A stretch of 64,000 bases of DNA from Pogona vitticeps (lineage: Eukaryota; Chordata; Lepidosauria; Squamata; Agamidae), in NCBI RefSeq assembly GCF_051106095.1, contig NC_135786.1, forward strand, positions 210,499,501-210,563,500, given 5' to 3'. A model generated the notes under the pieces. It saw nothing but the letters and a program-made list of their open reading frames with translations, was not told the origin of the DNA and did not search any database. How positions within the stretch are numbered: position 1 is the first letter of the stretch; each line of letters begins with the position of its first letter. Positions 52,935-64,000 of the stretch are shown here, piece after piece. Both the position numbers and the translations under genes were made by a program.

Positions 52935-54105
52935 TTCTCCCCTCCCAGCCAGGTGGCTGGTGTTGAGAAAGGGGTGGGGTTGCCCAAAGCAGCAGCAGCA
53001 GCACCAGCAGCAGCAGGGTCCCGGTCCTGAAAGGCAGGGGAGTGCAGGCCAGAAATACTCCCAGGCACTGACTCTCACCCAGTGCCTGGGGATGGCAGAT
53101 GTTACCAGCGACTCCCCCGACGACAGGAACGTTGCTCTCAGAGGGCCCTGGCACCGGCTTCTTGCTTTTATAGCTTCCCTCCCCTCCCAGCCAGGTGGCT
53201 GGTGTTGAGGAAGGGGTGGGGTTGCTCAAAGCAGCAGCAGCAGCACCAGCAGCAGCAGGGTCCCGGTCCTGAAAGGCAGGGGAGTGCAGGCCAGAAATAC
53301 TCCCAGGCACTGTCTCTCACCCAGTGCCTGGGGACGGCAGATGTTACCAGCGACTCCCCCGACGACAGGAACGCTGCTCTCAGAGGGCCCTGGCACCGGC
53401 TTCTTGCTTTTATAGCTTCCCTCCCCTCCCAGCCAGGTGGCTGGTGTTGAGGAAGGGGTGGGGTTGCTCAAAGCAGCAGCAGCAGCACCAGCAGCAGCAG
53501 GGTCCCGGTCCTGAAAGGCAGGGGAGTGCAGGCCAGAAATACTCCCAGGCACTGACTCTCACCCAGTGCCTGGGGATGGCAGATGTTACCAGCGACTCCC
53601 CCGACGACAGGAACGTTGCTCTCAGAGGGCCCTGGCACCGGCTTCTTGCTTTTATAGCTTCCCTCCCCTCCCAGCCAGGTGGCTGGTGTTGAGGAAGGGG
53701 TGGGGTTGCTCAAAGCAGCAGCAGCAGCACCAGCAGCAGCAGGGTCCCAGTCCTGAAAGGCAGGGGAGTGCAGGCCAGAAATACTCCCAGGCACTGTCTC
53801 TCACCCAGTGCCTGGGGACGGCAGATGTTACCAGCGACTCCCCCGACGACAGGAACGCTGCTCTCAGAGGGCCCTGGCACCGGCTTCTTGCTTTTATAGC
53901 TTCCCTCCCCTCCCAGCCAGGTGGCTGGTGTTGAGGAAGGGGTGGGGTTGCTCAAAGCAGCAGCAGCAGCACCAGCAGCAGCAGGGTCCCGGTCCTGAAA
54001 GGCAGGGGAGTGCAGGCCAGAAATACTCCCAGGCACTGACTCTCACCCAGTGCCTGGGGACAGCAGATGTTACCAGCGACTCCCCCGATGACAGGAACGT
54101 TGCTC
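52935..54105 (-). promoter_or_regulatory. Five 242-bp tandem promoter-like units of the L2-type LINE
   Basis: Five head-to-tail units with a 242-bp period lie directly 5' of the LINE frame; the outermost lacks about 35 bp. On the LINE sense strand every junction has TATAAAAG (53172-53165, 53414-53407, 53656-53649, 53898-53891). The units also share a CAG/CTG-rich block and a GC-rich block. Since 242 is not a multiple of three and the frames across it rotate, the array is not coding. Units are nearly identical and alternate between two types. Confidence 0.9.
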
Positions 54106-55240
54106 CCATTTGTCTAGTAGGGAAAACTGTGGTGAATAGTGTTTGCCCATCACTTAAACCACCTTCCACAATCTGGTTTTGTGCTGAATGCTAGCTGGGA
54201 GTCATCACTGAATGCTAACTCTTGTCATCTGTTCTTCAGTTGGCCATGAGTGTGTTGAAGATGCCTTGGTCCATGTTAATCCACACTGACATTTCTTACC
54301 CACAAAGTAAGAATCACAATTGGAAGGGATCCTGGACAAATTGTTACTACAGTATGTGCATTGCAGTGTTTATCATTCCCCATATAGAAAAAAACAATGA
54401 CATAGAACTGGTACACTTTTCATAAAAGCACACCTTGGTTTGTGCTGTGTTCCATGTTTGGCTTGGTTGAATGTGGAACTTGTACTGATAACAAGTTTAT
54501 GAGATATGTTCACAACATATCTCCATTTCACTGGGAGTTAATTCAGTGAACTAAATCCAGTTGCCAGTCCTGACTAGACTTGGTCCATTTAATCTATTGG
54601 TGAATGGTAAATCAACACTTACATACAGTAAATCCCACTGATTCAATAACTCTATTTCAGTTGGGACTAATAATAAAATTTAGGTCAATCAGACTTTGAT
54701 TTAAGTATGTATAGGTTTGCACTGCAAATAAAATGAGACAATAGGGAAAAACACAGAAAATTGCTTCTAAAACAATGTGCAAAATCCTCTTTCGTGATGT
54801 ACACCAATTGTGAGTAAGAGTGGCTTTGTGTGAGCCTGGAATTTAAATGGGAACTCTCTAATAGTCTACATTTAGATACTGGGTCACACATGAACCCATT
54901 CAACTCAAGTACAACAAGGAACTACATAAGGAATCACAGTGGGGACTGTAATTAGCAGCAATCTGCCATTGTGTTAACATCCTTTCCTACTGTATATATA
55001 CCGTAAACAGAAGTTACACAAAGAGACTTTGAACAGTAACAAATAAAAATGTTACTCTGGTGTTCTGATATTTATACCAATGTAATGAAATACATCTTGA
55101 CATTTTAGCCATTTCTTGGCTTAACATAGCATTGCTATTTTAAAATTACTAAGAAGATCAAGTCTCCCACAGAGTCCTCTCTTTTTATTAGTTTCTTTTG
55201 CATCTGACATCTCTGAATTCTTCAAGAAACTTGCTTTAAT
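54106..55240. other. Intergenic DNA between the LINE and the retrovirus
   Basis: AT-rich, no gene or repeat recognised. Confidence 0.4.
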
Positions 55241-55246
55241 ATTGGC

Positions 55247-55628
55247 TGTGGGAAAATAGCCAGGGAACTATTGCCAGGCCTGCCTGGCAACAGTTGATGA
55301 GAGAATTCTCTGATAAAAAAGACACTGCAGACTTTATCTTGTTAGTATTCAGGTACCGGTAGAGAAGAAGAAGAAGAATATTAAGATGGCTACCTTCTTC
55401 CCCCCAGACGTTTTTATTAAGCACGCAAAACAAGCAAAATTAGCATAAGATAAGAATTTGGCCATAGAGGCGTCGTGTGGTTATCAGTCTTAAGGCATTC
55501 CACGCCTGCGCAGAGAGAGAATCACATAACAATGCATCTTTATACTACAATAGCTTGATTATGCTAAACACCAGTGATGTATCCCTTAATAGCCACAAGA
55601 TGGAACTTTAGACTACAAAATCCCCACA
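55247..55628 (-). repeat. 3' LTR of the endogenous retrovirus
   Basis: 382 bp, begins TGTGGGGATTTTG and ends CTATTTTCCCACA on the minus strand. It contains a TATAAAG box and an AATAAA signal. Confidence 0.93.
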
Positions 55629-58487
55629 TTCCCTCCGTTTTTATTTCATTTTGGATGAGCAAGTTGCTGCCAGTAAGACTCCTGATGGTTTCTGAGTCCA
55701 TGGAAGCTCTTCATTGATGGAGGGCAACAGCCATGTCATCTCAACCTGTATATCGTGCATCAGCCTCACCATAAAAATCACCTACTCTAGAAAGGAACAC
55801 ATGATATTAGAATTGATACAATTGCTTAGCAGATAAAAACATTGATTGTACAGATGTTTGATATCACTTAGTGAAAACATTAATTAATGAAGGAATATAT
55901 CATATAAAATGGTATATAAGACAATACAAATTATTAGTAAAATAATACCATGCATTAGTAGTGTGCAAAGCCATCCCATAGGGAAGTGTTAATATTATTG
56001 ATAATAATGGTATCACTCAAATCAGCTAATATATGCTCAATTGAAAGCTGCAAGTTATGGAAGCAAATAATACTTTGAGTATCTATTACAATAAAACATA
56101 GTATAAGTATGTGCAAGCAATTAGCGATGCTTTAACTGAAAGCTGCTTTAACTGGTCTATTTCACTCTGCAGAGCTACCATGATTCTTGTAGTGGCCAGT
56201 TCCCTGCATGAATACAACAGAAACACAAAGCTCAGATGTGGTGCGTAAATTGAACCTTTGAAATATTAGAAGTAGGAGGAACAGCATGGAAAAGAAGTTC
56301 AGATTGACCAGGTTCTGAAATACTTTGCAAAGAAGCAAGAATTAAGGTTGGATCATCAATAAGACCAGGCAGTGAGCTCATGATTCAAAAGAGAAACATT
56401 CTGTCCATGAACATCAAATATATACTGAGCATGTTGCACCCAAGAATTGCCTTGATTGTCCGGAGCAGAAATACGTGGAACCAAGAACAGTTCAAGCAGT
56501 CCTAGGAGTCGGATGGCAGAGATACACACCATCTTGCCAGGATCCAAACAGCGCCTTTGTCCAGTGCAACTGCAGCATCCTTGTCCCCAGGTGACCAATA
56601 CCACCACTCAGGTGGTCGAGGAAGTTGCTCTTCTGCCCTGAAAGGAACTTTAACTTGGGTTGTGAACCCTGTTAATGAGGAAAAAGCAGAAAATTTAAAG
56701 TATACAGAACTTTTGCAACAACCATAGGAACAATCTGACCCAGAAACCCCTCTGCCTGAGGTTTGCTTCTGCAAAAGAAATTTAAGCGTTAAGTGTGCTC
56801 TTTCCACAATTGCTTGCCCTGTGGAATTAAAAGGAATCTCATGCTTCAGTAAGAGTCCCCAATGAACATAAAATTCTTGAAAGGCAGATGATATATAGAC
56901 AGGTCCATTGTCCAGTCTTCAGGCCTAGGATGGCCCATTACAGCAATTGTTCCAAATGTAATGTTGAATAACTTGTCTTGCAGTCTCTTCATGAAGAGGA
57001 GATGCCAAATAAACCCAGAAAACGTATCCACAGTCAAATGTAATTTAGGCAAAAACCTGCACTTGTGTGACATCCACGTGCCAATTACAATGTCTCTTGC
57101 CTGAGTCATTGGGATAGAAAACATTCTGTGAAACATATTTACAGAGTAATGAAACATGTCATGAGAAGCAAATAGGATCAGAAAAAAGACTAAAGCACAT
57201 GAATTCTGCTTGAAAGCTGAATCAGCAACAGCATTCCCTTCAGTAAAAAATCCCGGAAGTTGAGGGTGGGAACATATATGGGCAATGGAACAGAATGCTG
57301 TTCTGCTTTAAAGTAACAAAGTCAGGAAAACAGTGAAAACAAATCCTTATCTATGGAAGGAGACAGATATTTAAAAAAAGCAAATGCCTAAAAAGCTTAT
57401 AAACGTGTGTCTACAACAAAGTTAAACTCATCATTAGAAAAAAGTTCAAACGCTGCCACGTGACAACACCTTGGAAAGGCGAACCGTCTGAAAAAAGCGT
57501 CTGTGGAAAAACAAGTGGTTAATTGATAAAAAATACAGGAAAGCAGGCGCTTGTCTGTTGGAGAGTTCAACATCACCCTGCAGAAAAAAAAATAGAGTTA
57601 ATACGTCCCTGACAATTGTGGCAACATCTGGAACGATGCCTTGGCGAAACAAATCTGCAACTGCTTTAACACAGGAGTACAAGTTCAAGGGAGTGTGTGG
57701 CAAGTGCATCCATTCAACAATTATGATCCTATCCTTGTCAGGGGTGTAGAGAACTGCAATTGACAGCCATGGCATAGCTAAGATTGGACTTGAAATAGGA
57801 ATGCTCTCAGGCGAGCTTGCAGTCGAAGTTGCTGAGAGAACAGCTGTAAGAAGCCTTCATCGATGAAGTTACCAGCATAGCATGAACAACCAGGAAATGC
57901 AGAGAACAACGGTGAGAGATCATTAGTAGACAATACCAAAAGTGATGTGCCCAATTGATATCTCAATGGTATAGATGCAAAAGTTTATGTCCAGTCTGTT
58001 GACTTTTCTGTGGGCTGCACAAAAACCCTTCTGCAAGAAGACTGTAGGTTGCCAAATGATTCTCCATTTAGACTGTCCGAACACAATGGCATTCTCTTGG
58101 CAGAACGCCCAGAATCGCTGATAAGAGGAGAGAACTAAGTCTGGGCATTGCGCCAGGTGTGGACCTTGAATTTGTTACTTCACACAGGCGGAGAGAACAA
58201 TACAGACTTTATGTCCTAGCAGGCTGCACTGAATCCGTGGATGAGATTAGAGGTCCCATCACGCTGAGATATTCAGGAAACTGCTAAGCAATGCAAGGTG
58301 TGATAGAATTTGTAGTTCTAGAAAGAACATGGAACATAGTGTCCAGGATGTTACAAGTGGCTTGAGAGTAACAATGCTTTCTCCAGATTGGAAGGTGATG
58401 GGGGAAGCGCTTTAAGGAGTTGGCTCACCTCCTCCCACCCCATACGCATTTTTCTCTCTTACTGGCCAGGTGGGGGGGCAATCTTTC

Positions 58488-59762
58488 TCAGCTATGACTG
58501 TCCAGCTGAGTAGGATTTTTCACCCAAACCTGAATGTTTGCCATGCGAGTTATCAGTCCTGGCACAACATTCAAGCTGAGACAAACAAAATCAGCACATG
58601 TAAAAACCAGAACAGTGTAGCCTTGAGGAATAGCGGCACATTTAGCTTTAGAAACATAGACCCATTGTGGCAGTTCAAAACAGGCCTCCTGTTGGGCTGT
58701 CCCCCTTACATTTTCTTCCTCCTCCCCTTCTGATTTCTCACAAGACACATGGCATGCTTGTAAAGCTTCTTTTGTATACCAGCCCGTGACATCACATGAA
58801 TCCTGCAGATCCCCTATTATTCTCTCTTGGCCTGGGGGCGGCCCTGGGTCCCATTTCCCTGGGTCCCATTTCCCATGTGTCCTTGGCTGACTGAGAACTG
58901 CGTCCATGAGACGGACTTGAACAGCAGAAGTGAATATACCTTCTCCCATAATAATTGGCTGACGTACAGAAACAACAGCATTAATTTCTGCTTGCTTAGT
59001 TGCTAAATCTTGCCATCCTTGAAGGCAAATGAGTTCTTCTGCTGGTGGAAGGAGACCCCTACTCCAGTCACTAGGGGCCGGCCATTGGGCGGATGAGGAT
59101 TCCGGGAGAGTCTGTGTCTGTTTGTCCTTGAGACTGAGTTGCAGTTCGCGGACGCCTTGATATGGGAGCAGTTCAGAACTATGAGAAACTGCCGCGGCAT
59201 CTCCCTGTGCTTGTGCTTGTGTTCCCTGAACACCAGGATAAGCAGTTTCTAAAGCAGCACCCATTGTATCCATTAAAGGACAGTCAGAAATTTTGTTCTC
59301 AGTTGCCTGATGAACGGCAGGACTGGGAGACAATGCTGAGGTGTTCCCAGGCTGAGGCTCGGTTGGCTGGGCAGAATGAGACAGAGAGTCCAGCAGTGGA
59401 ACTGAGGGGGCTGGTGTGAGAGGAAGGGGAGGCAAAATTTGAGGGAGTTGTTTGAACAGATTATTTTCAAATTCTTGATCGAAAAGAATGTTCCGTGGTG
59501 GTGCCAAGCCTTGAAGGCAAGTACGCACTTTGCAGCATGTAGAAAGCACTTTTGCTGTAACTCTTGGATGTCCCTGTAAACAGCTGCCTATTTTAGACCA
59601 TTCCTTGAGGTCCAGTGTCCCTTCTTCGGGGATCCAGGGGCATACATCCCGAATAGTATGAACTAAATCTTCCACTTCTGTGCGTGTGGTCGTGTGACCA
59701 TTCCTTTTTAATAAGAAGTGGAGGTCCTGTACTTCCTGAAGATTAGATACAAAGCTCCCCAT
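58488..59762 (-). other. gag region of the endogenous retrovirus (fossil)
   Basis: This part of the provirus encodes a gag-type matrix start with an N-terminal MGS myristoylation-type signal and a proline-rich middle. It follows the 5' LTR and leader, the normal gag position. Treated as a fossil part; the remaining genes of the provirus are broken. Confidence 0.75.
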
Positions 59763-59929
59763 GTTTGCTAGGAGTCTAGGTGTCTAACTTGACAAATTCA
59801 ACACTCACCCGGGATCCTTGCGGATGTGTGACGTCTGGAACCCTTGCCGGGCGAGGGCAGTGTGAATTGTCGCGCTGTTGCGTTGCTCAGCTTGTCCCGT
59901 GCTTCTTGCCTCACGCGGGCCACACCAAA

Positions 59930-60311
59930 TGTGGGAAAATAGCCAGGGAACTATTGCCAGGCCTGCCTGGCAACAGTTGATGAGAGAATTCTCTGATAAA
60001 AAAGACACTGCAGACTTTATCTTGTTAGTATTCAGGTACCGGTAGAGAAGAAGAAGAATAATATTAAGATGGCTACCTTCTTCCCCCCAGACGTTTTTAT
60101 TAAGCACGCAAAACAAGCAAAATTAGCATAAGATAAGAATTTGGCCATAGAGGCGTCGTGTGGTTATCAGTCTTAAGGCATTCCACGCCTGCGCAGAGAG
60201 AGAATCACATAACAATGCATCTTTATACTACAATAGCTTGATTATGCTAAACACCAGTGATGTATCCCTTAATAGCCACAAGATGGAACTTTAGACTACA
60301 AAATCCCCACA
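59930..60311 (-). repeat. 5' LTR of the endogenous retrovirus
   Basis: 382 bp, nearly identical to the 3' LTR, same ends and signals. The 6-bp duplication attggc follows at 60312-60317. Confidence 0.93.
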
Positions 60312-60317
60312 ATTGGC

Positions 60318-60937
60318 CAATTAGTTACTAAATTTCAAAACTGAATAATTCTTCTACAACTTTCTGATTTCTTGTCAATGTTCTAAGAAACAGATATGCA
60401 CACGGATAGTATGACCCTTCACCTAGTTGTGTTGAGAAGCTACAATCTTAAAAGCACTTGAGAGGAGCAAGTGCTCTTTGAACATGGAAAAAAGATGACT
60501 ACGTTGTTCTTTTAGCATAGCCAGCAATTCCTGGAAAAAAATATTTTGGGGTCATAGCTCATAGAATCTTTCAGTAAGGATCACCAGTGAACTGTTTGTC
60601 CTGTCCTGTGACCCCACCTGTTAGTACAAGTTTGCAACACAACACTAGATTGTTCCAGTTGCATAGCAAAACACACACAAAAAAGACAAATACAGTGATG
60701 TAAAACTTCACATTCATTTCTCTGAGATTTAAGCAACCAAACTGTATATGGGACTGCAACTAAAATAATGAATGAATAATGCTGTTTACAGCACAAAGCC
60801 ATGCATCTCTACTCAAAATCAGTCCCAGTGAGTTCACACAGACTCACTCCCAAGTGAGTATACTGTATTGCCTTAGGCTGCAATCTAATACCATACTGAA
60901 TTCAATGGGATGCATTTCTGAGGAATGTAGATCAAGG
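60318..60937. other. No recognised feature
   Basis: AT-rich intergenic DNA on the right of the provirus. Confidence 0.4.
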
Positions 60938-61142
60938 TTGTTGTTGTTGTGTGCTATCAAGTCCGAACCCACTTACAAAGACCCTAATAGGTCTTTCAAG
61001 GTACAGTAAGTGACATATTTAAAGAATGATTCTACCAGTTCTAGACTCCCAGTGAACTTCCATGATGGAGTGGGGATTCACAACCAGGTCTCCTAAGTCC
61101 TAGTCTGTCACTCTACCCACTACGCCACATTGGGTATCCACA
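60938..61142 (-). mobile_element. tRNA-derived SINE, minus strand
   Basis: Begins gttgttgttgtgtgctatca and aagtccgaacccacttacaa (tail), then gattcacaaccaggtctcc (B box) and ctctacccactacgccacat (A box region), so it is a full-length reverse copy. Confidence 0.7.
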
Positions 61143-61711
61143 CAGTACCATCTCTCAAATGGTTAAGTATTTTACACCTGTGTCAATCAGTACGGTTGAA
61201 TTGAATTTCTTCTATAATCATCATGATTACCTGTAAGCAGCAAAAGAGTGCATTTTCCAAGCATTTAACTCAGAGAAATGGATGGATTAGGAAAAGAAGC
61301 TTAACTCAAAATAAGGAGAATGAGAAAAGAACTGTGGATTGCAAAACCAAATGCCACACTGGACTTCAGTTAATAAGAAAAGCTCTCCCAAATATCAACA
61401 GGCAGAGAAACGAAGAAATTAATTGGTTGTCTTTAGAGTAGTGTGGAATTAGAAAGGAGGATGAGCAAGTATTAGTGAAATTACACAACAGATTAATATA
61501 TTTCTCTATAAATGAGGTGGCTGGGTGCAGAGTTTTTTTCTGAGAGGAATCCAGTTTTAGAAGGCGGCGATTAAAATCAGTAAGAAAGAAATATAGGTTG
61601 TTATGTATATAAAACATATTTCCATATGAGGAGAGTTAAGCCAGTTAAGCAAATATTGGTCACAAAAGACCATTATTTACTTTAGGAAAGTCTGATAGTA
61701 CTTTTAGGGAA
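61143..61711. other. No recognised feature
   Basis: Intergenic DNA without a gene or repeat. Confidence 0.4.
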
Positions 61712-61945
61712 ACATCTATAGCTCATTGGTATAGTACATATTTTCCATGCAAAAATCACTTTAAATCAATCTGTGCCATCTTTTGTGAAAGCTATCTGCC
61801 TGAGATCCTGGAAAGCTTTTGCTGCTCATCCACATATAGCACTGAGCTAGATGGACAACGAGGCAGTTTTCTATATTGGATTTTTAAGAGGAAACCTTCT
61901 AGCTCATTGGTGGAGCATGCAAAAGATTCCAAGCCTTTGTACAGA
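61712..61945 (+). mobile_element. tRNA-derived SINE, second family, with a partial second head
   Basis: Head tagctcattggtatagtaca and ttttccatgcaaaaatcac, body tctgcctgagatcctggaaag, and gagctagatggacaacgagg. After the tail a second head starts at about 61896 (tagctcattggtggagcatg), so two copies are in tandem, the second cut short. Confidence 0.7.
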
Positions 61946-61983
61946 CCAGGGCTGAGAAAAATTGCTATATGAAATCTTAGAGC

Positions 61984-62108
61984 AGGGCTGGGGATCATGT
62001 GGCCCTCCGGACATTGTCAGACTATAAGGTCCATCAGGCAGCATAACCATTAGGGAGGGTTGAGGGAGGAAAGTTGCTGTAGTTGCCAACTACATCTGGA
62101 AGGCCCCA
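61984..62108. repeat. hAT-type MITE, decayed
   Basis: Reads ggggatcatgtggccctccg with the partial inverse aactacatctggaaggcccc, the palindrome of a common amniote hAT MITE. Flanking duplication not clear. Confidence 0.55.
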
Positions 62109-63049
62109 GACTGTCTCCTGGATAGTCGGGGACTTTACTGATCAAGATACACCCAAAGTATAATGACATAAGTCTGCTTCCGACAGGGTTATTGTTTTAA
62201 CAGTTATTATATCTGCTTGGGCTTTAGGCTCATACTCTTGCTAGAGTATGTTTGGCTACCGATGATCCTCCATTCCAAGTCCAGAAGTTGACTGGACTAG
62301 TAGTTGAGGCTTACTTTAATGCTGGCAATTAAATAATGTCTTCCATAGGCTAATAGCAGCTGAGGGCAGCTGGCGAAGCTTGAGTTGGGGATGCACCCAC
62401 ATCTGTCTGCTCCAAGACAGGGAAATTGGTGGGGTAGGCTTAAGGAGAAATGGATGCAGTCTGCAAATGTGCTCTTCTATTTCCCAACTGAGACAATTAC
62501 CTCACTCTCCCTAATGGTAGGGCTGGCCCTAATACTTGCCTATACTTCAGCACTTTCTACATAGAAACAGTATTCCTCATATGTTTGAGCCAGTATGTTA
62601 ATAGCCCCCACTATTAATAGTTCCAATCTTATTTAAAAACAAGGAACTTGATACAAATTAATTCAATCCTTCTTTTCTGATATTTCAAAGAAGATAATTT
62701 TAGAACTACTGAGTATAATAGAATAACAGGTTCTCAAGAGCTTCTCTGAGGAAATAAAATTATCTGTTTTAAAGCATATGAACTTTAACATTACAGAGTG
62801 ATCTTGCAGACATTGTTTACTTGACCTTTGAAAAGGCCTTTAGAGAGTTTTCTCACTAAGGACACCTGAGTAAACCTAGTGATCATGATAAGAGTGCTTC
62901 TCATGGACCGGTAAAGTGTTAAAGAATTAAAAGTGCAGAACAACCGTAAATTGTCACTTTTTACAATGGAGGGATACAAACAGAGAGGACCTCCAAGAAT
63001 CTGTATTGGAACTGCTGCTTAACTTGTTCCTATGTGACCTGGGAATTGA
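62109..63049. other. No recognised feature
   Basis: Intergenic DNA. No gene or clear repeat. Confidence 0.35.
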
Positions 63050-64000
63050 ATTTATTTATTACGGTCGGGTGACCAGCTCATAGAGCATATTTATGGCTAA
63101 AATATACAAAATGCAGTTTAAAAATATACAACCAATTCATAAAACATATTATGTGGCTAAAATATACAAAATGCAGTTTAAAAATGTACAATCAGTTCAT
63201 AAAATATATTATGTGGTTAAAATATAAAATATGCAATTAAAAAAGTGTACAGCCAGTTCATAAAACATATTATATAGTTAAAATATACAAAATGTAATTT
63301 AAAAAGTGTACAACAAATAATTGTGTACTGGTTGTAAAATATGGAGAGAATCAAATACAGCATTTTTATAGCTATCCTTTGAACCACTGGATCATCTAGG
63401 GGAAACTGGTTTGGACAGGGTCTTTGGGTTATAGGGAGTCCTTCCCACATATTTGTAAAGATCTGCAAATAATTGCTCCCTTCAGTTGGGACCAGAACAT
63501 TTCTCTACACTCGACAATAAACCACCCTCATGCTAAAACCAGTCAGCCTGTGAACTCAGGAGACTATAAGGGAGCGCTGTGCTATTGCTGCTGCACAAAA
63601 TTTTGGTGCAGAGCATGTAATAAGGGAGTCTTGATCAGAAAGAAGTAGCTTGATGTAAAATTCATCAGGTCCCCCTGGATATCTGAGAATGATTGGGCTC
63701 AGGAGGTTGGTGCGTAGATCTCTATAGAAAAGTACAGTAAGATATGACCTACAGTTTCCACTTGGCCATCATTACATGGGGACAGGCAATCCGAGATAGG
63801 TGTATGTTGAAATCTTCCCTCCATGAACTTAGAGGGTAAAACATTAAGTCCCGCTAATGTGAAGGCTCTTCTGGTCTTTGTTGACATTGTGCTCATCAAA
63901 TATGAAGATACTATAAAGGCATTATTAGTAACAACACTGTATTTGCCCAACTGGCTCATATGCTCTTGAAGTTCTATGTCCCAGGTTCTTTGTTTGAGTG
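63050..64000 (-). mobile_element. LINE 3' end with minisatellite tail, cut by window end
   Basis: The minus strand from 63959 encodes RT C-terminal style sequence, TKTRRAFTLAGLNVLPSKF and CLSPCNDGQVETVGHILLYF (a CxC..H..C-like end found in several non-LTR clades). Downstream is a 3' UTR with four imperfect copies of a ~62-bp unit and a TTTATT-type tail. The clade is uncertain. It continues past the window. Confidence 0.55.
63075..63315. repeat. Minisatellite, about four 62-bp units
   Basis: Units share ggctaaaatatacaaaatgc, agtttaaaaatgtacaa and ttcataaaacatattatg. Copies diverge from one another, so the array is old. Confidence 0.85.

Larger units (their letters stand above)
49602..54105 (-). 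mobile_element. Nearly complete L2-type LINE with tandem 5' promoter units
   Basis: About 4.5 kb in the order: 242-bp monomer array (54105-52935), short leader, endonuclease frame (52843-51389), RT frame (51382-49808), 3' UTR with cgcccagagacctttgggta and ggcggcatataaatt, and an ATAAATAA tail. The two frames are in the same phase, separated by one TAA at 51391-51389. The L2 (CR1-group) assignment rests on the protein style (LDLSAAFDTIDH, YADDTQLY, LTYKALNGLGPGYLKD) and the short-repeat tail; a related CR1-group clade is possible. No clear target duplication was seen. Confidence 0.9.
55247..60311 (-). mobile_element. Endogenous retrovirus, class II (beta-like), broken, young
   Basis: A 5,065-bp provirus with two 382-bp LTRs and a 6-bp target duplication (attggc at 55241-55246 and 60312-60317). 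Order on the minus strand: 5' LTR, leader with a TGGTG-type primer site a few bases inside, gag, remnants of pol (RT/RNase H and integrase-like), short env-like remnants, a purine tract and 3' LTR. The total is well short of an intact provirus (8-10 kb), so it is broken with several breaks and large internal loss. The LTRs differ at about one position by eye, so insertion was very recent. The 6-bp duplication and gag style fit betaretrovirus-like ERVs. Confidence 0.92.

Noticed and set aside
52935-54105. CRISPR-like array
   Set aside because: Units are contiguous 242-bp tandem copies without spacers, in a vertebrate genome, next to a LINE frame.
52888-54194. Series of Gln-rich or Leu-rich frames of 65-140 codons on both strands
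   Set aside because: They repeat every 242 bp with rotating frame and come from the monomer array with its CAG-rich block; not proteins.

Overview
The window is vertebrate nuclear DNA, most probably from a squamate reptile and probably a lizard. The evidence is one intron-containing host gene set among repeats typical of squamates: a BovB (RTE-clade) LINE, a Sauria SINE, many L2-type LINE pieces, Rex1/Babar, CR1, Penelope-like remnants, TA-target Tigger-like MITEs, hAT MITEs and abundant microsatellites. I cannot name the species.

Host gene: TMEM64 lies on the minus strand. Exon 1 (40827-41588) sits in a CpG-rich promoter region reaching about 42300. Exon 2 is 27314-27469 and exon 3 is 23936-24127. 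All junctions are phase 0 with GT-AG splice sites, and the predicted protein is 369 residues. The 3' UTR probably runs down to about 22257. No other host gene could be supported; the rest of the window is intergenic or intronic.

Layout: 1-23.9 kb is downstream of TMEM64 and holds BovB fragments (1-335, 691-785), a full-length BovB on the minus strand (7926-11145, 10-bp target duplication, a single in-frame stop), a Sauria SINE (18945-19555, 12-bp target duplication) carrying a nested Tigger-like MITE, two mariner-type MITEs and Penelope-like remnants. 23.9-41.6 kb is TMEM64. Its intron 2 holds a 229-bp fold-back element. Its intron 1 holds a SINE broken by both a Rex1-like LINE (29362-30709) and a multi-hairpin MITE (30822-31306), and a CR1 fragment broken by a hAT MITE. 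42.3-49.6 kb is repeat-rich intergenic DNA with an unassigned 138-codon reading frame. 49.6-54.1 kb is a nearly complete L2-type LINE on the minus strand. 55.25-60.31 kb is a young but broken class II-like endogenous retrovirus with near-identical LTRs and a 6-bp target duplication. 61-64 kb holds SINEs, a decayed hAT copy and the 3' end of another LINE with an internal minisatellite.

The most interesting structure is the 5' end of the L2-type LINE. About 90 bp upstream of its endonuclease frame lie five 242-bp tandem units, each junction carrying a TATAAAAG box on the LINE sense strand. The units alternate between two sequence types (A-B-A-B-A'). The outer edge of the array falls 35 nt below where the next TATA would lie, as expected if the parent transcript began there. 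This resembles the promoter monomers of mouse L1, built here in a different LINE clade.
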